Assembly: GCF_040712315.1 (NCBI RefSeq)
Contig: NC_134023.1
Location: 31,303,088-31,367,087 of the forward strand
Direction: 5' to 3'
From: Castanea sativa
Lineage: Eukaryota; Streptophyta; Magnoliopsida; Fagales; Fagaceae
DNA length: 64,000 nucleotides
Below the pieces are notes generated by a model. The model was not told the origin of the DNA and did no database searches. It saw only the letters and a program-made list of their open reading frames with translations. The position numbers and the translations under genes were made by a program. Positions 45,139-56,701 of the stretch are shown here, piece by piece. Position 1 is the first letter of the stretch. Each line of letters opens with the position of its first letter.

Positions 45139-45739
45139 TAATGATGCAAAGAAAATCAGTAGACTAGATGCTTCGGGCTTCGAAGGGCTAGCGACTGTTT
45201 TCTGGCCTGAAACGTAAGAACAAGCGATCAAAGGTGACCGGGGTTGACCGGCCAAGAACCCTCCGATACCAAAGTTAGTTTCTTTCTTAAATTCTGGAGT
45301 TACAACTTTTCAGGAATTGTAAAAACGTACCTTTGTCTGGTCTGAATAGACGCTTATATAGTGTACCCTGAAAACGGTTATTAGGTTTGTAACTTCTCCT
45401 ATATTTAAGGAGGTTAGAGGGTTCGGGGATAACTTCCTTAACCGCCATAGAAGTTATATATATTTTCATATAACTGTCATTGGAAGTTAAGTATTTAATT
45501 AGTTCTAGCAATGAACCTAGATCTTACTCATACCTTGAAATAATAGTATGTGGTTCCATCGCCAGTTCTGGTAGGCTAATCTATACTTGAGAATTTCCCA
45601 AGCGTTAGGGGTCATCCAGGAGCATTCCTGATGAGCGCACCTCGTTCCCACGGACGACCTTCTTGTGTGGAACGCCTCTTTTGCTTTGGACGTCTCCTAT
45701 GGACGAGCTGGAGTTGGTTATATTTTTAGTTCTCCATCC
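45139..45739 (-). repeat. TE-2 5' LTR
   Basis: 601 bp. The terminal bases are altered (TAATGATG for TGATGATG, CATCC for CATCA), consistent with old age. It pairs with 35516-36192. Confidence 0.9.
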
Positions 45740-46590
45740 GAATTCATAATCTCTTAACCGAAATATAAAATTTTCCCTGGAGATAAGTTTAATGGGTTTG
45801 GTTATTCAGAGTGTTGGGCCCAACCACTTTAGTAAGGAGTTACTAAAGTATATATTTATGAAATTGGATTTCATAAATATATGATGAATAACATAAAGAA
45901 TTAAACTGGGTACTCAAGAATTAAGATGTAGTAATCTTCGAAGTGACAGTCAACATTCATGACTTTGTATTACTATGAATATTTTAATGAATGAGTTGCA
46001 TGTATAATAAAATCTTGGGATATAATTTATTAATAAGGCCTAGAGTGCAATTATATACATACAGTGGTACTGAATATAATTAATGGTAACTTTGGACTTG
46101 TTAAGAGTTGACAGAAAAGCCTAAGGCCCATTAGAGCTAGAATCTTATTTGTTCCCTTTTGGTTCCACTCCAAGCCACATACAAGAGCCCAATTGGAATA
46201 GCCCAAAAGATTAGCCCAATGAGATAATCAATTATATATAAGGAGAGAAACATACAAAATTACATAAGACTTTTTATAAGGGTCTTTCATTAAGATCATA
46301 TAAGGAATGAAATGGTTTGTATGTGGGTGTTAGACACTCTCTTATTCTCTCATTGGAAACTGATTGAGAGACCACACTTCTTGGGCATTAAGTGGAATTG
46401 GAGTGAAGATTAAGAGTGTTCCCAAGTATTTCTAATATTTTGTTTTGAATTTCACCGCACCAAGGTACGCTTTCTTATTATTATATTCTGAAGCTTACAT
46501 AGCACATGTTATCAATTGCGAATGAAGTAGATCCTTTAATTTTCCACTTTGTATGTTTTGTATGCGATACAAACATGTATTTTTCCAACA

Positions 46591-47087
46591 ATAGCAGTTT
46601 TTTCAAGAGAAAGATGAACTAGGGCAAATTGTCTCTGGTCATAATTTGAGTGAATAATCAATTTTCATCAAGCTGCATCACCTTAGACGACCCTTAAAAT
46701 AATCCTTATATATGTCTAGGGTTGTGAGAAAAGAAACCCTACATAAATAGCTTGGATATGCGTGAAAAGCAGATTTGAAAATCTGAATTTCATAAATCTC
46801 GATAGATAGGTTATCTGTTGAGCTGCTGTTGAGCATCGAGCTAAATCTCCCTCTTAAACCTCAATAGATACAATCTGTTGAGCTATTTATCGAACTTTAA
46901 AATACAACACTTTTTCACTTGTTTCTTGAACAGATTTGCATGGCTTTAACTCTTAACTTGAACAATATGTTGCTTGAAGACTTAAACCATCCTCGATCTA
47001 CCCAATTACAAGTAAAGTGCGTTTTGCCAAAGGATTAGCCAATTCTAAATGACATATGTTCATATCAATTACACATATGTCCTAACA
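46591..47087 (-). repeat. TE-6 5' LTR, outer part
   Basis: Continues 34451-34963 after sA. It carries CTCGATAG / CTGTTGAGC motifs near 46797-46890 and ends ...CATATGTCCTAACA. Confidence 0.88.
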
Positions 47088-47817
47088 CATAGCTTGTATT
47101 CATGCATATACAGCTTTGTTTTTGTGTACTCAAGTTTGTTCTTAAGGTTCTGCGTTTGTGGGGATGAGCCTACGTATGCGGGGTCTTGTCTACGTATGTG
47201 GGCTTTGACCTGCATACGTGAGATGCCTGGCAGAGGCCCTACTCTGCCCATTTTCACTCCTTTTTCAACTGTTTCACTTCCATATGCAATCTTAACACAC
47301 CTTTTTGTCATTTTTGCACATGAATATCATTGTATCCTTCTTTTTTATCTTCATTCTTGCATCGAAAACATTATTTTTCATCATTTTTGCTTGAATCAAG
47401 AATCTAATGTCATCTTCTCTTTTTTGTTGCAGTCATCATCCCCATATGCTGGCAGGGGAAGTACCAACAAAGTGGTGGAATGGTACCACCTTCTCATCTC
47501 CGAAACCAGGATATATGTTCGGGAAGCGGGCTACGAGCCTATCATTGGCCTCCATCCAGAATGGTCCGCGAGCACTACCTTGGTATAGTGACTACGATTT
47601 CTACTGCGTGACCGACCTTAGCTTTAAAGGAGCCATCATCAACTTGGATGGTGTGTCGAGCATTCAACTAGGTCTCGACATGTTGGGGTGGAAGTACTCC
47701 ACTAAGACCATCCGCTACTTCGACGTGGTGTCGAATTACATGCTTCTCCCACAGAGGATTACGGAGGAGCGTGTCTTGGACTCATCAATTGGTCAAATTC
47801 TTATGCTTTTGTTGATG
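47088..47817 (+). pseudogene. TE-8 right part: plant-mobile-domain-like exon
   Basis: A T-rich intron ends at a clear acceptor, TTTTTTGTTGCAG (to 47432). The exon gives PYAGRGSTNKVVEWYHLL, ETRIYVREAGYEPIIGL in one frame and DYDFYCVTDLSFKGAIIN, GLDMLGWKYSTKTIRYFD in another, so a frameshift or deletion lies near 47585. This resembles aminotransferase-like plant mobile domain proteins, which occur both as host genes and in retroelements. At about 47817 the ORF runs into the end of the TE-3 antisense gene. Upstream (47155-47225) there are repeated CTACGTATG / TGCATACGTG motifs. Confidence 0.5.
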
Positions 47818-50800
47818 GATCCTCCCCGGTCTTAGACTCATCCTGGGCTAGCTGGGTTGTGGTGTCATCCTTGATATTGACGTCTTCAGAACTCGACTGG
47901 AGGAAAGAGCTAGCAATACCACCAAGTTGAAGTTTGATGGAGCTAAAATCAACTTCAAGAAATTTTTCCTTAGCGTTCATACGAAAATCTTCAAACCCAG
48001 CTGCATAGTTGGTGTTTAATAGATCAGTCAATTGCTTAGAAGCTCTGAATTCCTCCACTGCACCTTCTTTGGCTTTCTCAAGAGAACTACTCAGCTCATC
48101 AGTCTTTTTCTGAAGGTGATCAAGACGAGTGTCCTTTTCAACGATATCAGCCTTCAGCTCTTCGACGAGATTTCGTAGCTCCTTAGCCTCGTCCCTGGCC
48201 TTAGTTGCTACTTTAGCCCAACCCTTGCAATTGTCCTTGACTTCCTTAATCCTTTTCTCCAGTAAGATCCTCGTCTTGTCCAGTTCTGTAGCCTGTCTGG
48301 GCGCGGCTATTGTTAGGATTAGTGCCCTTAAATTCTATTGTATGATGCTGTGTATGATATTATGTATGACATTATGTATGACATGATGTATGACTTAATA
48401 TTGTGATTAATAAAGTTGTTTTATTATAATCTAAAATAATGGTAACATGAATATAAGACATTATCATATAGTCCATGAGATGCATAGTATGTGATTTATG
48501 TGAAAAGTCACAGAAGATATAAATCATAAGTTCTTTGTAAACTCAGAATTGTAGTTTGTAGTCGGTGATGGAATTGGGCATTTCGTCTACGAAAATTATA
48601 ACTCATCAACTAAGATGATTTGTCTTGATTATGGAAATGGAGATTTCTAGTTGATATGTTGATATGTTTTAAGAGTTAAGACATATTGAACTAGACCGCT
48701 GTGAGATAAGCCACATTTAGCGTTGATGGAACATATATTCTCAAGATGAAATTCATAATCTCTTAACGGAGATATAAAATATTCCCTTGAGATAAGTTTA
48801 ATGAATCAGTTATTCAAAGAGTTAGGCCTAACCACTTTGATAAGAAGTTACTAAAGTATATATTTATGAAATTGGATTTCATAAATATATGATGAATAAC
48901 TTTAAATGATTAAACCGGGTACTCAAGGACAAGATGTAATAATTTACAAAGTGGCAGTCTACATTTATGACTTTGTATTACTATGGATATTTTATGAAGG
49001 GGTTGTATATATAATAAAGTCTTGGGATATAATTATAAATAAGGCCTAGAGTGCAACTATATTTATATAGTGGTATTAAATATAGTTAATGGTAACTTTG
49101 AACTTGTCAAGAGTTGACAGAAAAGCCCAAGGCCCATTGGAGCTAGTGTCTTATTGGTCCCTTTTAGTCCCACTCCAAGCCACATACTAAAGGTCAATTG
49201 GAAAGGCCTAAAAGGCTAGCCTAATTAGATAATCAGTTATAAGGAGAGAAACATACATAATTTTGATATATAAAAAAGAGAGACATCATTTTTGAAATGG
49301 TGTGTATGTGAGAGTGAGACACTCTATCATTCTCCCTTTGAAATTGATTGAGAGACCACACATCTTGCGCGTAAAGTGGAATTGGAATGAATATTAAAAG
49401 TGTTCCCGAGTACTTCAATCTTTGGTTTGAATTTCACTACACCTAGGTATGCTCTCTTGATTCTATATTCTGAAATTTACATAGTGCATGTTATCAATTA
49501 CGATTGAAGTAGATTCGTTTATTTTCTGCTAAGTACATGCATATTTCCATCAGCTATGAACTTCGACGTAGCCTGCACAAGTGATCACATATTTTGTTAA
49601 AGCAAATAAACAAAGCATATATATATGTTGTGACAACAAGGATGAGATAAAAATAAAGGAAAGGAGAGAGTTTTTTCTACTTACCTTGAAACGATCATAA
49701 ACACCTGAGTGCTCAAATTCTCTCAAGGACATGTCATAGAATGCGGCCACGTCCTCACCAGTCACAGCCTTCTCAAATCTCTCCCAAGCCAAATCCTCGT
49801 TTTCGACGATGTTTGTAGGGACCTTTTTGGAGAGGCTGGGATGAGGTAGGCGCAGTGGTCTTGGATGATGGGGTGTGAGCAGGCTCGGACGAATCTACGT
49901 CCTAGATTTGAATGGACGGCTGCTGAGATGGAGGGGGAATAGGAAGACCAGGTGTAAAAATCCTAGCCCTGGACGACATGTGTTTTTCCCTCTTCTCCTT
50001 ACGATGGCTAGGGAGATTCTCCAAGTTGATAGCTTTTGATTGATTTCTCTTATCACCAATAGCTGGACGAGGCTGATTTTCAACCTCTTGCTTGCTTGCC
50101 TAGTCCACAACTTCCTTGCCTTTGTTCTCTTTCATGGTTGCCATCCTTGAAGGAAAAGACTTAGTCATACAAGAGATAATAAAAGTATGAACCCTTAAAA
50201 AAAAAGGGGATAAAAGAAAGGAAAGAAAAACAACGAAGGGGAATAGAAAACTTAACGCTTGCGAATAGTGAGCTCGTGAGCTAAGGCTTCTTTGGACGGC
50301 TCTAGACCGAGTCCCTAGATGGCAAGATACTAAAGGCTTACCAAAGAGTGAAAAGCCCTTTCAGTATACAGATGAGCATTCTGGACGCGGTCAAGATAAA
50401 ATTTGTTCAAAGTTGGTCGCTTAACACCTATAAAAAAAAAAAAAGAGAGAGAAAAAGAAAGAAGAATGAAAAATTGCTAGACGACTACAAGCGAAAAATA
50501 AGATGTATAATGCTGATAGTAAAATAAACATAAAAAAGCATATCTTCAGGACGAAGGTTCCCTAACTCTTCAGTATAGGGGCAAAAGGATCCCTACTAAC
50601 CTCGATAGGGTGTCCAGCCCAAAAACCAGAGACAAAAAACTCCGTCTTCCAGTTCCTATCTGAGGTGACCAAGGATTTTATTAACCTACAATCTCTCTCT
50701 CTCTGGCTGTGAATTGATAAGAACCAAAGGATTGGTTAATTTCAGAGGGCTTATAACAGTAAAGGAACTCGTCCATAGTAAGAGGACGGTTCCCTTCAAA

Positions 50801-51350
50801 CACTTCCTTCCACAAAATTTGCATAGAGATGACGAATCTCCATGCATTAAGGTTAAATTGGCAAACTCTTAAGCCTAACCTAGTAAGTAATTCTCTAGCG
50901 AAGGCATTCAAAGGTAACCTAAGACCCCCTAGAAGGTAAGCCTCGTAAATGCCAATCCCAAAACGAGGCTGGTAGCACCATTCCCCATGAATAACTAACC
51001 TAGGGTTGAGCTCGTCAAGGATTTGGTACTAGCTCTTAAGGGCAGTTAATCTCTTCTCATCTGTCTTGGAAGGAATACCTACAGCACAGCTATATATGAT
51101 CTCTACCTCCTTTACAAGGTTGGACAGAGGAACACTTGATGAGGTGCCAGCCAGAGACCCAGAGGCTGCCCTCGTCCTAAAGTGTTCTTGAAATACCTCT
51201 AGAGGAATCCCAGGGACCCTAGACATGTATTTCTCGGTATCCCCACTACTACTACTATTGTTATCGCTACTAGAACCACTATAATTGGAGTCACAGTACT
51301 CGTCTATGACTTTCTCTATGCTATCGCTAGATGAGGAAAACCTAAGAAAG
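47818..51350 (-). pseudogene. TE-3 antisense ORF (aORF), interrupted by solo LTR sC
   Basis: Recognisable parts from 5' to 3': SSSDSIEKVIDEY...GTSSSVPLSNL...AVGIPSKTDEKRLTALKS (51029-51345), [29 protein letters not shown]...EFLYCYKP (50681-50911), AWERFEKAVTGEDVAAFYDMSLREFEHSG (49680-49792), and the coiled-coil end NYAAGFEDFRMNAKEKF (47818-48060). The start ATG is lost. The first intron's donor is GT in TE-1 and TE-2 but AT here (50542-50543). sC sits in the exon 4 text at ...GAA|AMNFD. Confidence 0.72.
48311..49552 (+). mobile_element. Solo LTR sC (TGTTAGG family)
   Basis: Starts TGTTAGGATTAGTGCCC and ends TTTCCATCA. Perfect 5-bp duplication GCTAT at 48306-48310 and 49553-49557. Shorter than its relatives because about 200 bp are missing near 48708. 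It disrupts the TE-3 antisense gene. Confidence 0.9.
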
Positions 51351-51480
51351 GGGATGAGGAGATTACCTGGCTCTAGACGAAGGAATACTAAGGACACTGG
51401 AATACTTCTAGACAAGGCAATGGACGAGGGATGTCAAAGAAGAAAATTCGATAAATGTAAAGGGTATGAGAGGAATTCTG

Positions 51481-51490
51481 CTATTTATAG
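51481..51490 (-). promoter_or_regulatory. TATA box of the TE-3 antisense gene
   Basis: CTATAAATAG on the minus strand, same as in TE-1 and TE-2. Confidence 0.6.
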
Positions 51491-51524
51491 GCGTTGAAAA
51501 ATGGTGAGAGTTACCTGGCTCTAA

Positions 51525-51948
51525 AGGGGATGGAACCACATGTTGTTGTTCCAAGGCACGAGGAAGATCCATGCTCATTTCCACAACCCATTAAATACTT
51601 AACTTCCAATGAAAATTATAAAAAAGATATAACTCCCATGGCGGTTGTGGAAGTTATTCTTGAACCCCCAGATCTCCTAAAATACAAGGGTAGTTACAAA
51701 TCCAATAACCGTTTCTAGGACGCACTATATAAACACCCATTCAGACCAGACAAAGGTACGTTTTTACAATTCCAAAGAAGTTGGGACTCCAGAACTTGAG
51801 AGAGAAATAACTTTGGCATCAGAGGGTTCTTGGCTGGTCCACCCCGGTCACCTTTGATCACTTGTTCCTTCTTTTTCGGGCCTTCACAACAGTCGCTAGC
51901 CCTTTGAAGCCCGAAGCATCTAGTCTACTGATTTTTTTCACATCATCA
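51525..51948 (+). repeat. TE-3 LTR remnant
   Basis: Matches the LTRs of TE-1 and TE-2 from their middle to the end, including CTATATAAAC and the CATCATCA terminus. The first third of the LTR is deleted and joined to aORF upstream sequence near 51507-51525. Confidence 0.8.
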
Positions 51949-52817
51949 AGTACTTCAAGGAATAAGAGTTCAAGTTTAGTATTGAAGCCATGCAAATCTA
52001 TTCAAGATATAAGTGAAGAAGTGTTGTTATTAAAGCTCGACAGATAGCTTGACAGATTACATCTATTGAGGTTCAATACTGGAGCTCGACAGTAGCTCGA
52101 CAAAAGTTGTATTTGTAGAGAACTATGAAATTCAGATTTCCAAATCTGATTTCACGCATATCCAAGCGTATTTGTGTAGGGTTTCTTTTTTCACAACCCT
52201 AGACATATGTAAGGATTATTTTAAGGGCCATCTCAAGTGATGCAAGTAGATGCAAAGTGATTATTCATGCATATTGTGACCGAAGACAATTTGCCCTAGT
52301 TCATCATATTCTTTGTAGAAGCTACTGCGTCTTTACGCCAAGAGTTTTGTAACCAAGGAGCTTCTTGATCTTCATTGTTGGATGAACTGAAGAACTTTGC
52401 AGCCAACATCTTCCTCAAGTTTGTGTGTTAGTCATGTACTTGGATTCGTGCATCAATTGGTTAGTCACGTACTTGGAGAGATTGTCATTACATTGCAAGT
52501 CCAATTGGGTATTGGGATAAGGGTTCAACTGTAGGTTGGTATTAGATACTAGGATTCCTTTAGTTGTAACCGTTTGTTTTGATAATAGTGGATTCTCGAG
52601 AGTGATGACCTTAAACTCATCGGGTGGGGTTTTGCCTCGGTGGTTTTCCCCTTTCGTAAATAAATCATCTGTGTTAAATTTATTTTCCGTTGCATTTAAC
52701 TTAGTTGGCGATTTGTTTATGCTACCACGCTTATTGAATGTAATTGAATCTAATTAATTAACTTGGCTAATTAATTGATTAATTTACCAAATGAGTCAAT
52801 ACATTCTTGGCCTATTA
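51949..52817 (+). repeat. TE-7 5' LTR (5'-truncated)
   Basis: Starts at AGTACTTCAAGG, which is internal in the 3' LTR (59946). The TATA region that reads TATATATAAGG in the 3' LTR is ACATATGTAAGG here (about 52203), so the promoter is doubly damaged. CTCGACAG motifs at 52037-52105. Confidence 0.88.
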
Positions 52818-52819
52818 AG

Positions 52820-52831
52820 TGGTATCAGAGC
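52820..52831 (+). promoter_or_regulatory. TE-7 primer binding site, initiator tRNA-Met
   Basis: TGGTATCAGAGC, the exact complement of the 3' end of plant initiator tRNA-Met used by copia elements, two bases after the LTR. Confidence 0.92.
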
Positions 52832-52888
52832 GGGCACACTCTAATTAAGGTTAATCTTTATTGTGTGATCCATTGACCCCTGTTTGTT

Positions 52889-54627
52889 ATGGATAGAGAA
52901 CAATCTCTAATTATACTTCCTTTATTTGATGACACTAACTATGCATACTAGAAAGTACACATGAGAGCTTTCTTATAGTCTAAAATAAGAAAACGTGGCA
53001 AGCTGTGGAATTGGCTGGACTAAGCCAAAGGAAGCGCCGACTGATTGGGATGATGCCAAGATCAAAACGGAAAACTTAAACAGCAGAGCATTGAATGCTT
53101 TATTTAGTGCAATCATAAATGAGGAGTTCATGAAAATATCCTCTACTAAAATTGCTAAGAAAGCATGGACCATCCTCTAGACAATCTACGAAGGGACTAA
53201 GGTTGTTAAGGATTCAAAGCTTCAAAGGCTTACTATGAGCTTTGAAGAGATTAAGATGGAGGAGGATGAGTCATTTGACAAGTTCTATGCCAAGCTAAAG
53301 GACATAGTAAACTCTGCCTTTAATCTTGGGGAAACTATTCCCGAACCTAAGGTTGTAAGAAAGGTTCTTAGATCTCAGCTGAGAGATTTCATCCCAAGAT
53401 CGCTGCCATTGAAGAATCAAAGGACATTGAAAAAATTCCTTTGACAGAGTTGATTGGCAACTTGCAAACCTATGGTTGGGTTTAACTAGGATCAGGAAAC
53501 CAGTTAAAAGTAAGAGCATGGCACTGAAGGCCGAAAGCAATGAGACTGATGAGTCTTCTAATGATGAAGATTCCAAGATGAAATCTTACATCACTAGGCA
53601 ATTCAAGAAGTTTATGAAGAACGCCAATGCCAAAGGATTCGACAAGGACCAAAAACAATCTAGTTCTTCACAATTCAAGAGTCAAGATATAGGAAAGAAT
53701 GATGCTAAGGATGGTGGTCAGAACACTATTCCCTCCAGACCAAAGTGCTTTGGATGTCAAGGTTTTGGACACATAAAACAAGAATGTCCAAGATATCTTT
53801 GGACAATTGGGAAAAGCAAGGCTCTTGCTACTACCTTGAGTGACACCGAGCTTGAGGACGAGTCAGATGACAATAATGACAAGGGAATCTTGAATGCCTT
53901 CACTGCCACAGTGAATCCTACTAAGGGGATTGTCGAAGAGGTAGATGAAGAAGAGGACTTGGTGGAGTCTAAGTTTGAGAAAATGGATGAACAAGATGAC
54001 ATCAATGTAGCCTATGCTAAGTTGTACAAGGTTTCTAAGAAGCATGAGAAACTTTATAAGCTGGCCACCAAGAAGCTGAGTGATGCGGAGCTAGATCGAG
54101 AGGAGCTCTCTACAAAGGTTGATGAAGCAAATCAAACCATTGGAGCATTGTGGTTCAAGAACAACTTCCTTCCTGAAAAGACAAAGAAGCTTGAAGCAGA
54201 ACTGTTCTAGGTTAGAGCTTGATTGGAGAGGACTTCCAGTGCAAAGCTCGATAAGATTCTAAGCTTTCAGAAATTTGCTTATGATGGAACCAGTTTGGGG
54301 TATGATTTCTCTTCTCCTAATATTGCCTCTTCTAGTACTACTGTGTTTGTCTCACCTACTAATAATGTTAATTCTGAGAACAATGAATGTAAAACTAAAA
54401 TAGCTAGTGAGAACGTAGACAAAGGCAAATCTATTCTAGAAGCACCTCCTAAGTTTGAAAAGAAAGAGACTAGAAACCCTATGACTAATAAGGTTAATAA
54501 CAAAAAGTCTCAACTGAAGAAGCCACATCTTTGTCATCACTGTGATGCTTCAGGCCATACTTAACCAAATTGCTACAAGTGGCTAGCCACTCAAAAAAGC
54601 AATAGTATGCTCTCTTCCGAAAACTAG
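52889..54627 (+). pseudogene. TE-7 gag with two CCHC zinc knuckles
   Basis: ATG at 52889 (MDREQSLIILPLFDDTNY), then the UBN2/copia gag core: ALNALFSAIINEEFMKISS, AKKAWTIL, SKLQRLTMSFEEIKMEEDESFDKFYAKL, GETIPEPKVVRKVLRS, TELIGNLQTY. The first knuckle is CFGCQGFGHIKQEC (53746-53787). A long acidic and coiled-coil region follows, then a second knuckle, CHHCDASGHT*PNC (54534-54575), with a stop where TE-6 has CAA. Further stops: Tyr-TAG near 52949, TAG near 53178, LF*VRA* (54208 and 54220) where TE-6 has CAG and CGA. A 1-nt change near 53440 shifts frame. The product would coat particles and bind RNA. Confidence 0.85.
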
Positions 54628-56701
54628 AATCAATTTCCATCCTTTCTGGCCCCTTTTGGAGATCTTCTTAAGGCCCTCATGTTCCTTTCGAACTTGAATA
54701 GTTTCAATTCTTCCCCCTCACCAACGAATCAAAGGTTCATAAAAAGGAAAAGTTCTTCCAAGGTGTGAAAGGAAAAAGGCTCAAAGTGATTTAGTCACTT
54801 TCTCTCTCTCTCTCTCTCTTTTTATGGTTATGCATTACTTGTGCGTTTTGATTTCCTGTGTTTGAGTCAGTCTAGTTTTATACTTTGTTTTGTTTAACAT
54901 GTTTTTGTTTATTTTTTTTTAGTTTTGCTTTATTTTGTTTTTCAAATAAAAAAAAATTGAAAAATCAAAAAAATACAATAACAATGTGTGTTTGTGTATA
55001 TTGGTACTTTTTTATGCACCTTGGATGGCCATTGAAACAAAGTTTTCTAAACTTTGTATCTTTTGTAGCTTGGATGAGCATCTCAATGCACAACTAAGCA
55101 AGTGAGTTTTATGGCTCGTGTTTGTGATGAGTACGATTAAGTTATCTCTTATACTTAACACTCGTATCACTCTTTTTTACGGGAAGGACTAGAAAATCCT
55201 AAGAGAAAGGCATAAATTACCATCTTACCACTAAAACCCGCCAATCATGTAATAACATCTATGTACTTTGGCATAGCAAAATTGTGATTTTTTTGGTTTA
55301 CATAATTGGGTATCTCTTCTCTCTCTCTATATATGCCCATGCACAATATGCTTAAAAAAAAATATGCAAAGAAAATAAAACCAAAAAGAATCAAAATGCT
55401 TTTAAGAATGGTTGCAAGTGTGTTTTTAGGAAATGTGAGAGTTATATGATGTACCTCGAAGGTGATAGTCCCCATCAAGCAGTTATGATTGTGTGTGAGT
55501 GATATTGACTTTCACATATCTCAAATCATCATAATATGAGACACTTATGCACTCTTGCTATGTTTTCACACACAACATGTAAATTCTTTGCTACTTTTTG
55601 ATACATGTGCAGGTACAATGTGATTTGGCCATCACAAGGAATACATGTGTTAATATATGATCACTAAACTGTCTTAACTTGTTTTTGAAATATAAAATTT
55701 GTTAGACTTGTTTAGTATGTGTGTATTTTGGATCATAAATGCTTTGCATTTTTTTTGTTAAGAGATGTTTTTGAGAGCTTAACATGTTGATTGGATCTTT
55801 GCCTGAGTTGCTTGCTTGTTGCATTCATCTTTATGTGTTTTTCCTCTTTAAAAAACTCATTTTCTTCAAGCTCGACAGCTTCCTCAATAGATCTTGACAT
55901 CTATGTCTTTTATCGAGCTTCTTCTCTTCTAGCTCGATAGCATCTCAACAGATCTTCGATCCATCGAGATCTCTAGGGTTTTTCTTAACTCAATCTCGAC
56001 AGTATCTCGACAGCTTTTTCGATCCATTGAGAGACCTTCTGTCTAGCCAATAGATTCTCGATAGCTTCTCGATCCATCGAGGTATTTTTGCCATCGACAG
56101 CACCTTGACAGATTACATTTGTAAGGATTTAATGCTTGATATTTTTGATAGCTCCACAATCCATTGAGCTGCGATTTCTATTTAAGGGCAGAGCGCAAAA
56201 TTAGATCTCATTTTCTCACTTCTCTCTCGATAGAAACACTTCTCTCTCACCCAAACACTCTCCTCTCACTCTAATCTTCACTACCTTCAAGATTTCGACC
56301 TAATCAAGCTTCAATCTTGTGGTATGAACTTCAAAATCTCTCTTTTCTCATACATTTCATGCGTTAGACCTAGGTTTTGGGTTTTTTTTGGGGGGGGGGG
56401 TTTGAGTTTTTTGTGAAATTCTGGGGTTAGGTGTTGTCTAATTGATGCTATATGATCATGCATTGCATTCCATTAGCATTTTCACAATGTTTCATGCATT
56501 TAGATGTGTACTTGATCATTGAAAATTGTGTCCTAATAGGTTTGGATTGGGTTTCAATCCATGATGCAATTTTGTTTTTTTGCACATCACATGTTCATGC
56601 ATACTCCATGCATATGTACCTTTTTTCCTTCTTTGCATTCTATGTTGTGATGTATCTATTTTTTTCTTTTCTTTCTCTCTCTCTCTCGGATAGACTACGC
56701 T
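54628..56701 (+). other. TE-7 noncoding spacer, rich in CTCGACAG motifs
   Basis: About 2.1 kb. A (TC)n run lies at 54800-54820. The stretch 55868-56190 holds at least ten TCGACAG, TCGATAG or GATCCATCGAG motifs. A G10 run lies at about 56391-56400. It is homologous to TE-6 30917-33011. Splice-like TTTTCTTTCTCTC runs precede ORF2, so it could contain an intron or a second promoter. Confidence 0.65.

Larger units (their letters stand above)
35516..45739 (-). mobile_element. TE-2: full-length decayed Ty3/Gypsy, Tat lineage, sister of TE-1
   Basis: Bounded by LTRs at 35516-36192 and 45139-45739 with flanks AAATT (35511-35515) and GAATT (45740-45744). Same part order as TE-1, on the opposite strand. 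Coding similarity to TE-1 is high throughout, but the damage differs, except for two integrase stops that are shared. It carries the best-preserved antisense gene of the three copies. Confidence 0.92.
34964..46590 (+). mobile_element. Solo LTR sA (TGTTGGGG family), split by TE-2
   Basis: Left part 34964-35515, right part 45745-46590; together about 1.4 kb, nearly the same as sD (1399 bp). Begins TGTTGGGGTTTATGCCC and ends TTTTTCCAACA. Flanks GCAGC and ATAGC differ by two transitions, so the target duplication is only approximate. It sits in the 5' LTR of TE-6. TE-2 is inserted at GATGAAATT|CATAATC. Confidence 0.82.
28196..47087 (-). mobile_element. TE-6: copia-like, pol-less LTR element (gag plus transposon-protein ORF)
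   Basis: Ends TGATAGGCC... and ...CCTAACA on the plus strand, flanked by CACAG (28191-28195) and CATAG (47088-47092), a 5-bp duplication with one C-to-T change. Without its nested inserts (34964-46590) it is about 7.3 kb. Order on the minus strand: 5' LTR, gag, about 2 kb of noncoding DNA, ORF2, polypurine tract, 3' LTR. No protease, integrase, RT or RNase H motif is present. A deletion joins the 5' LTR directly to mid-gag (34450/34451), removing the primer site. TE-7 shows the same plan and has a copia-type primer site. Confidence 0.82.
47818..51948 (+). mobile_element. TE-3: 3' fragment of a TE-1/TE-2 family element
   Basis: Only the antisense gene (minus), part of its promoter region and most of the 3' LTR remain; pol and the 5' LTR are gone. 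The right end CATCATCA (51948) is followed directly by the TE-7 LTR, so TE-3 was inserted in that LTR. The left end is a deletion junction with TE-8. It hosts solo LTR sC. Confidence 0.78.

Noticed and set aside
34964..46590. sA as a full retrotransposon with TE-2 as its interior
   Set aside because: TE-2 has its own LTRs, primer site and flanking duplication, and lies at an internal LTR position seen intact in sB, sC and sD.
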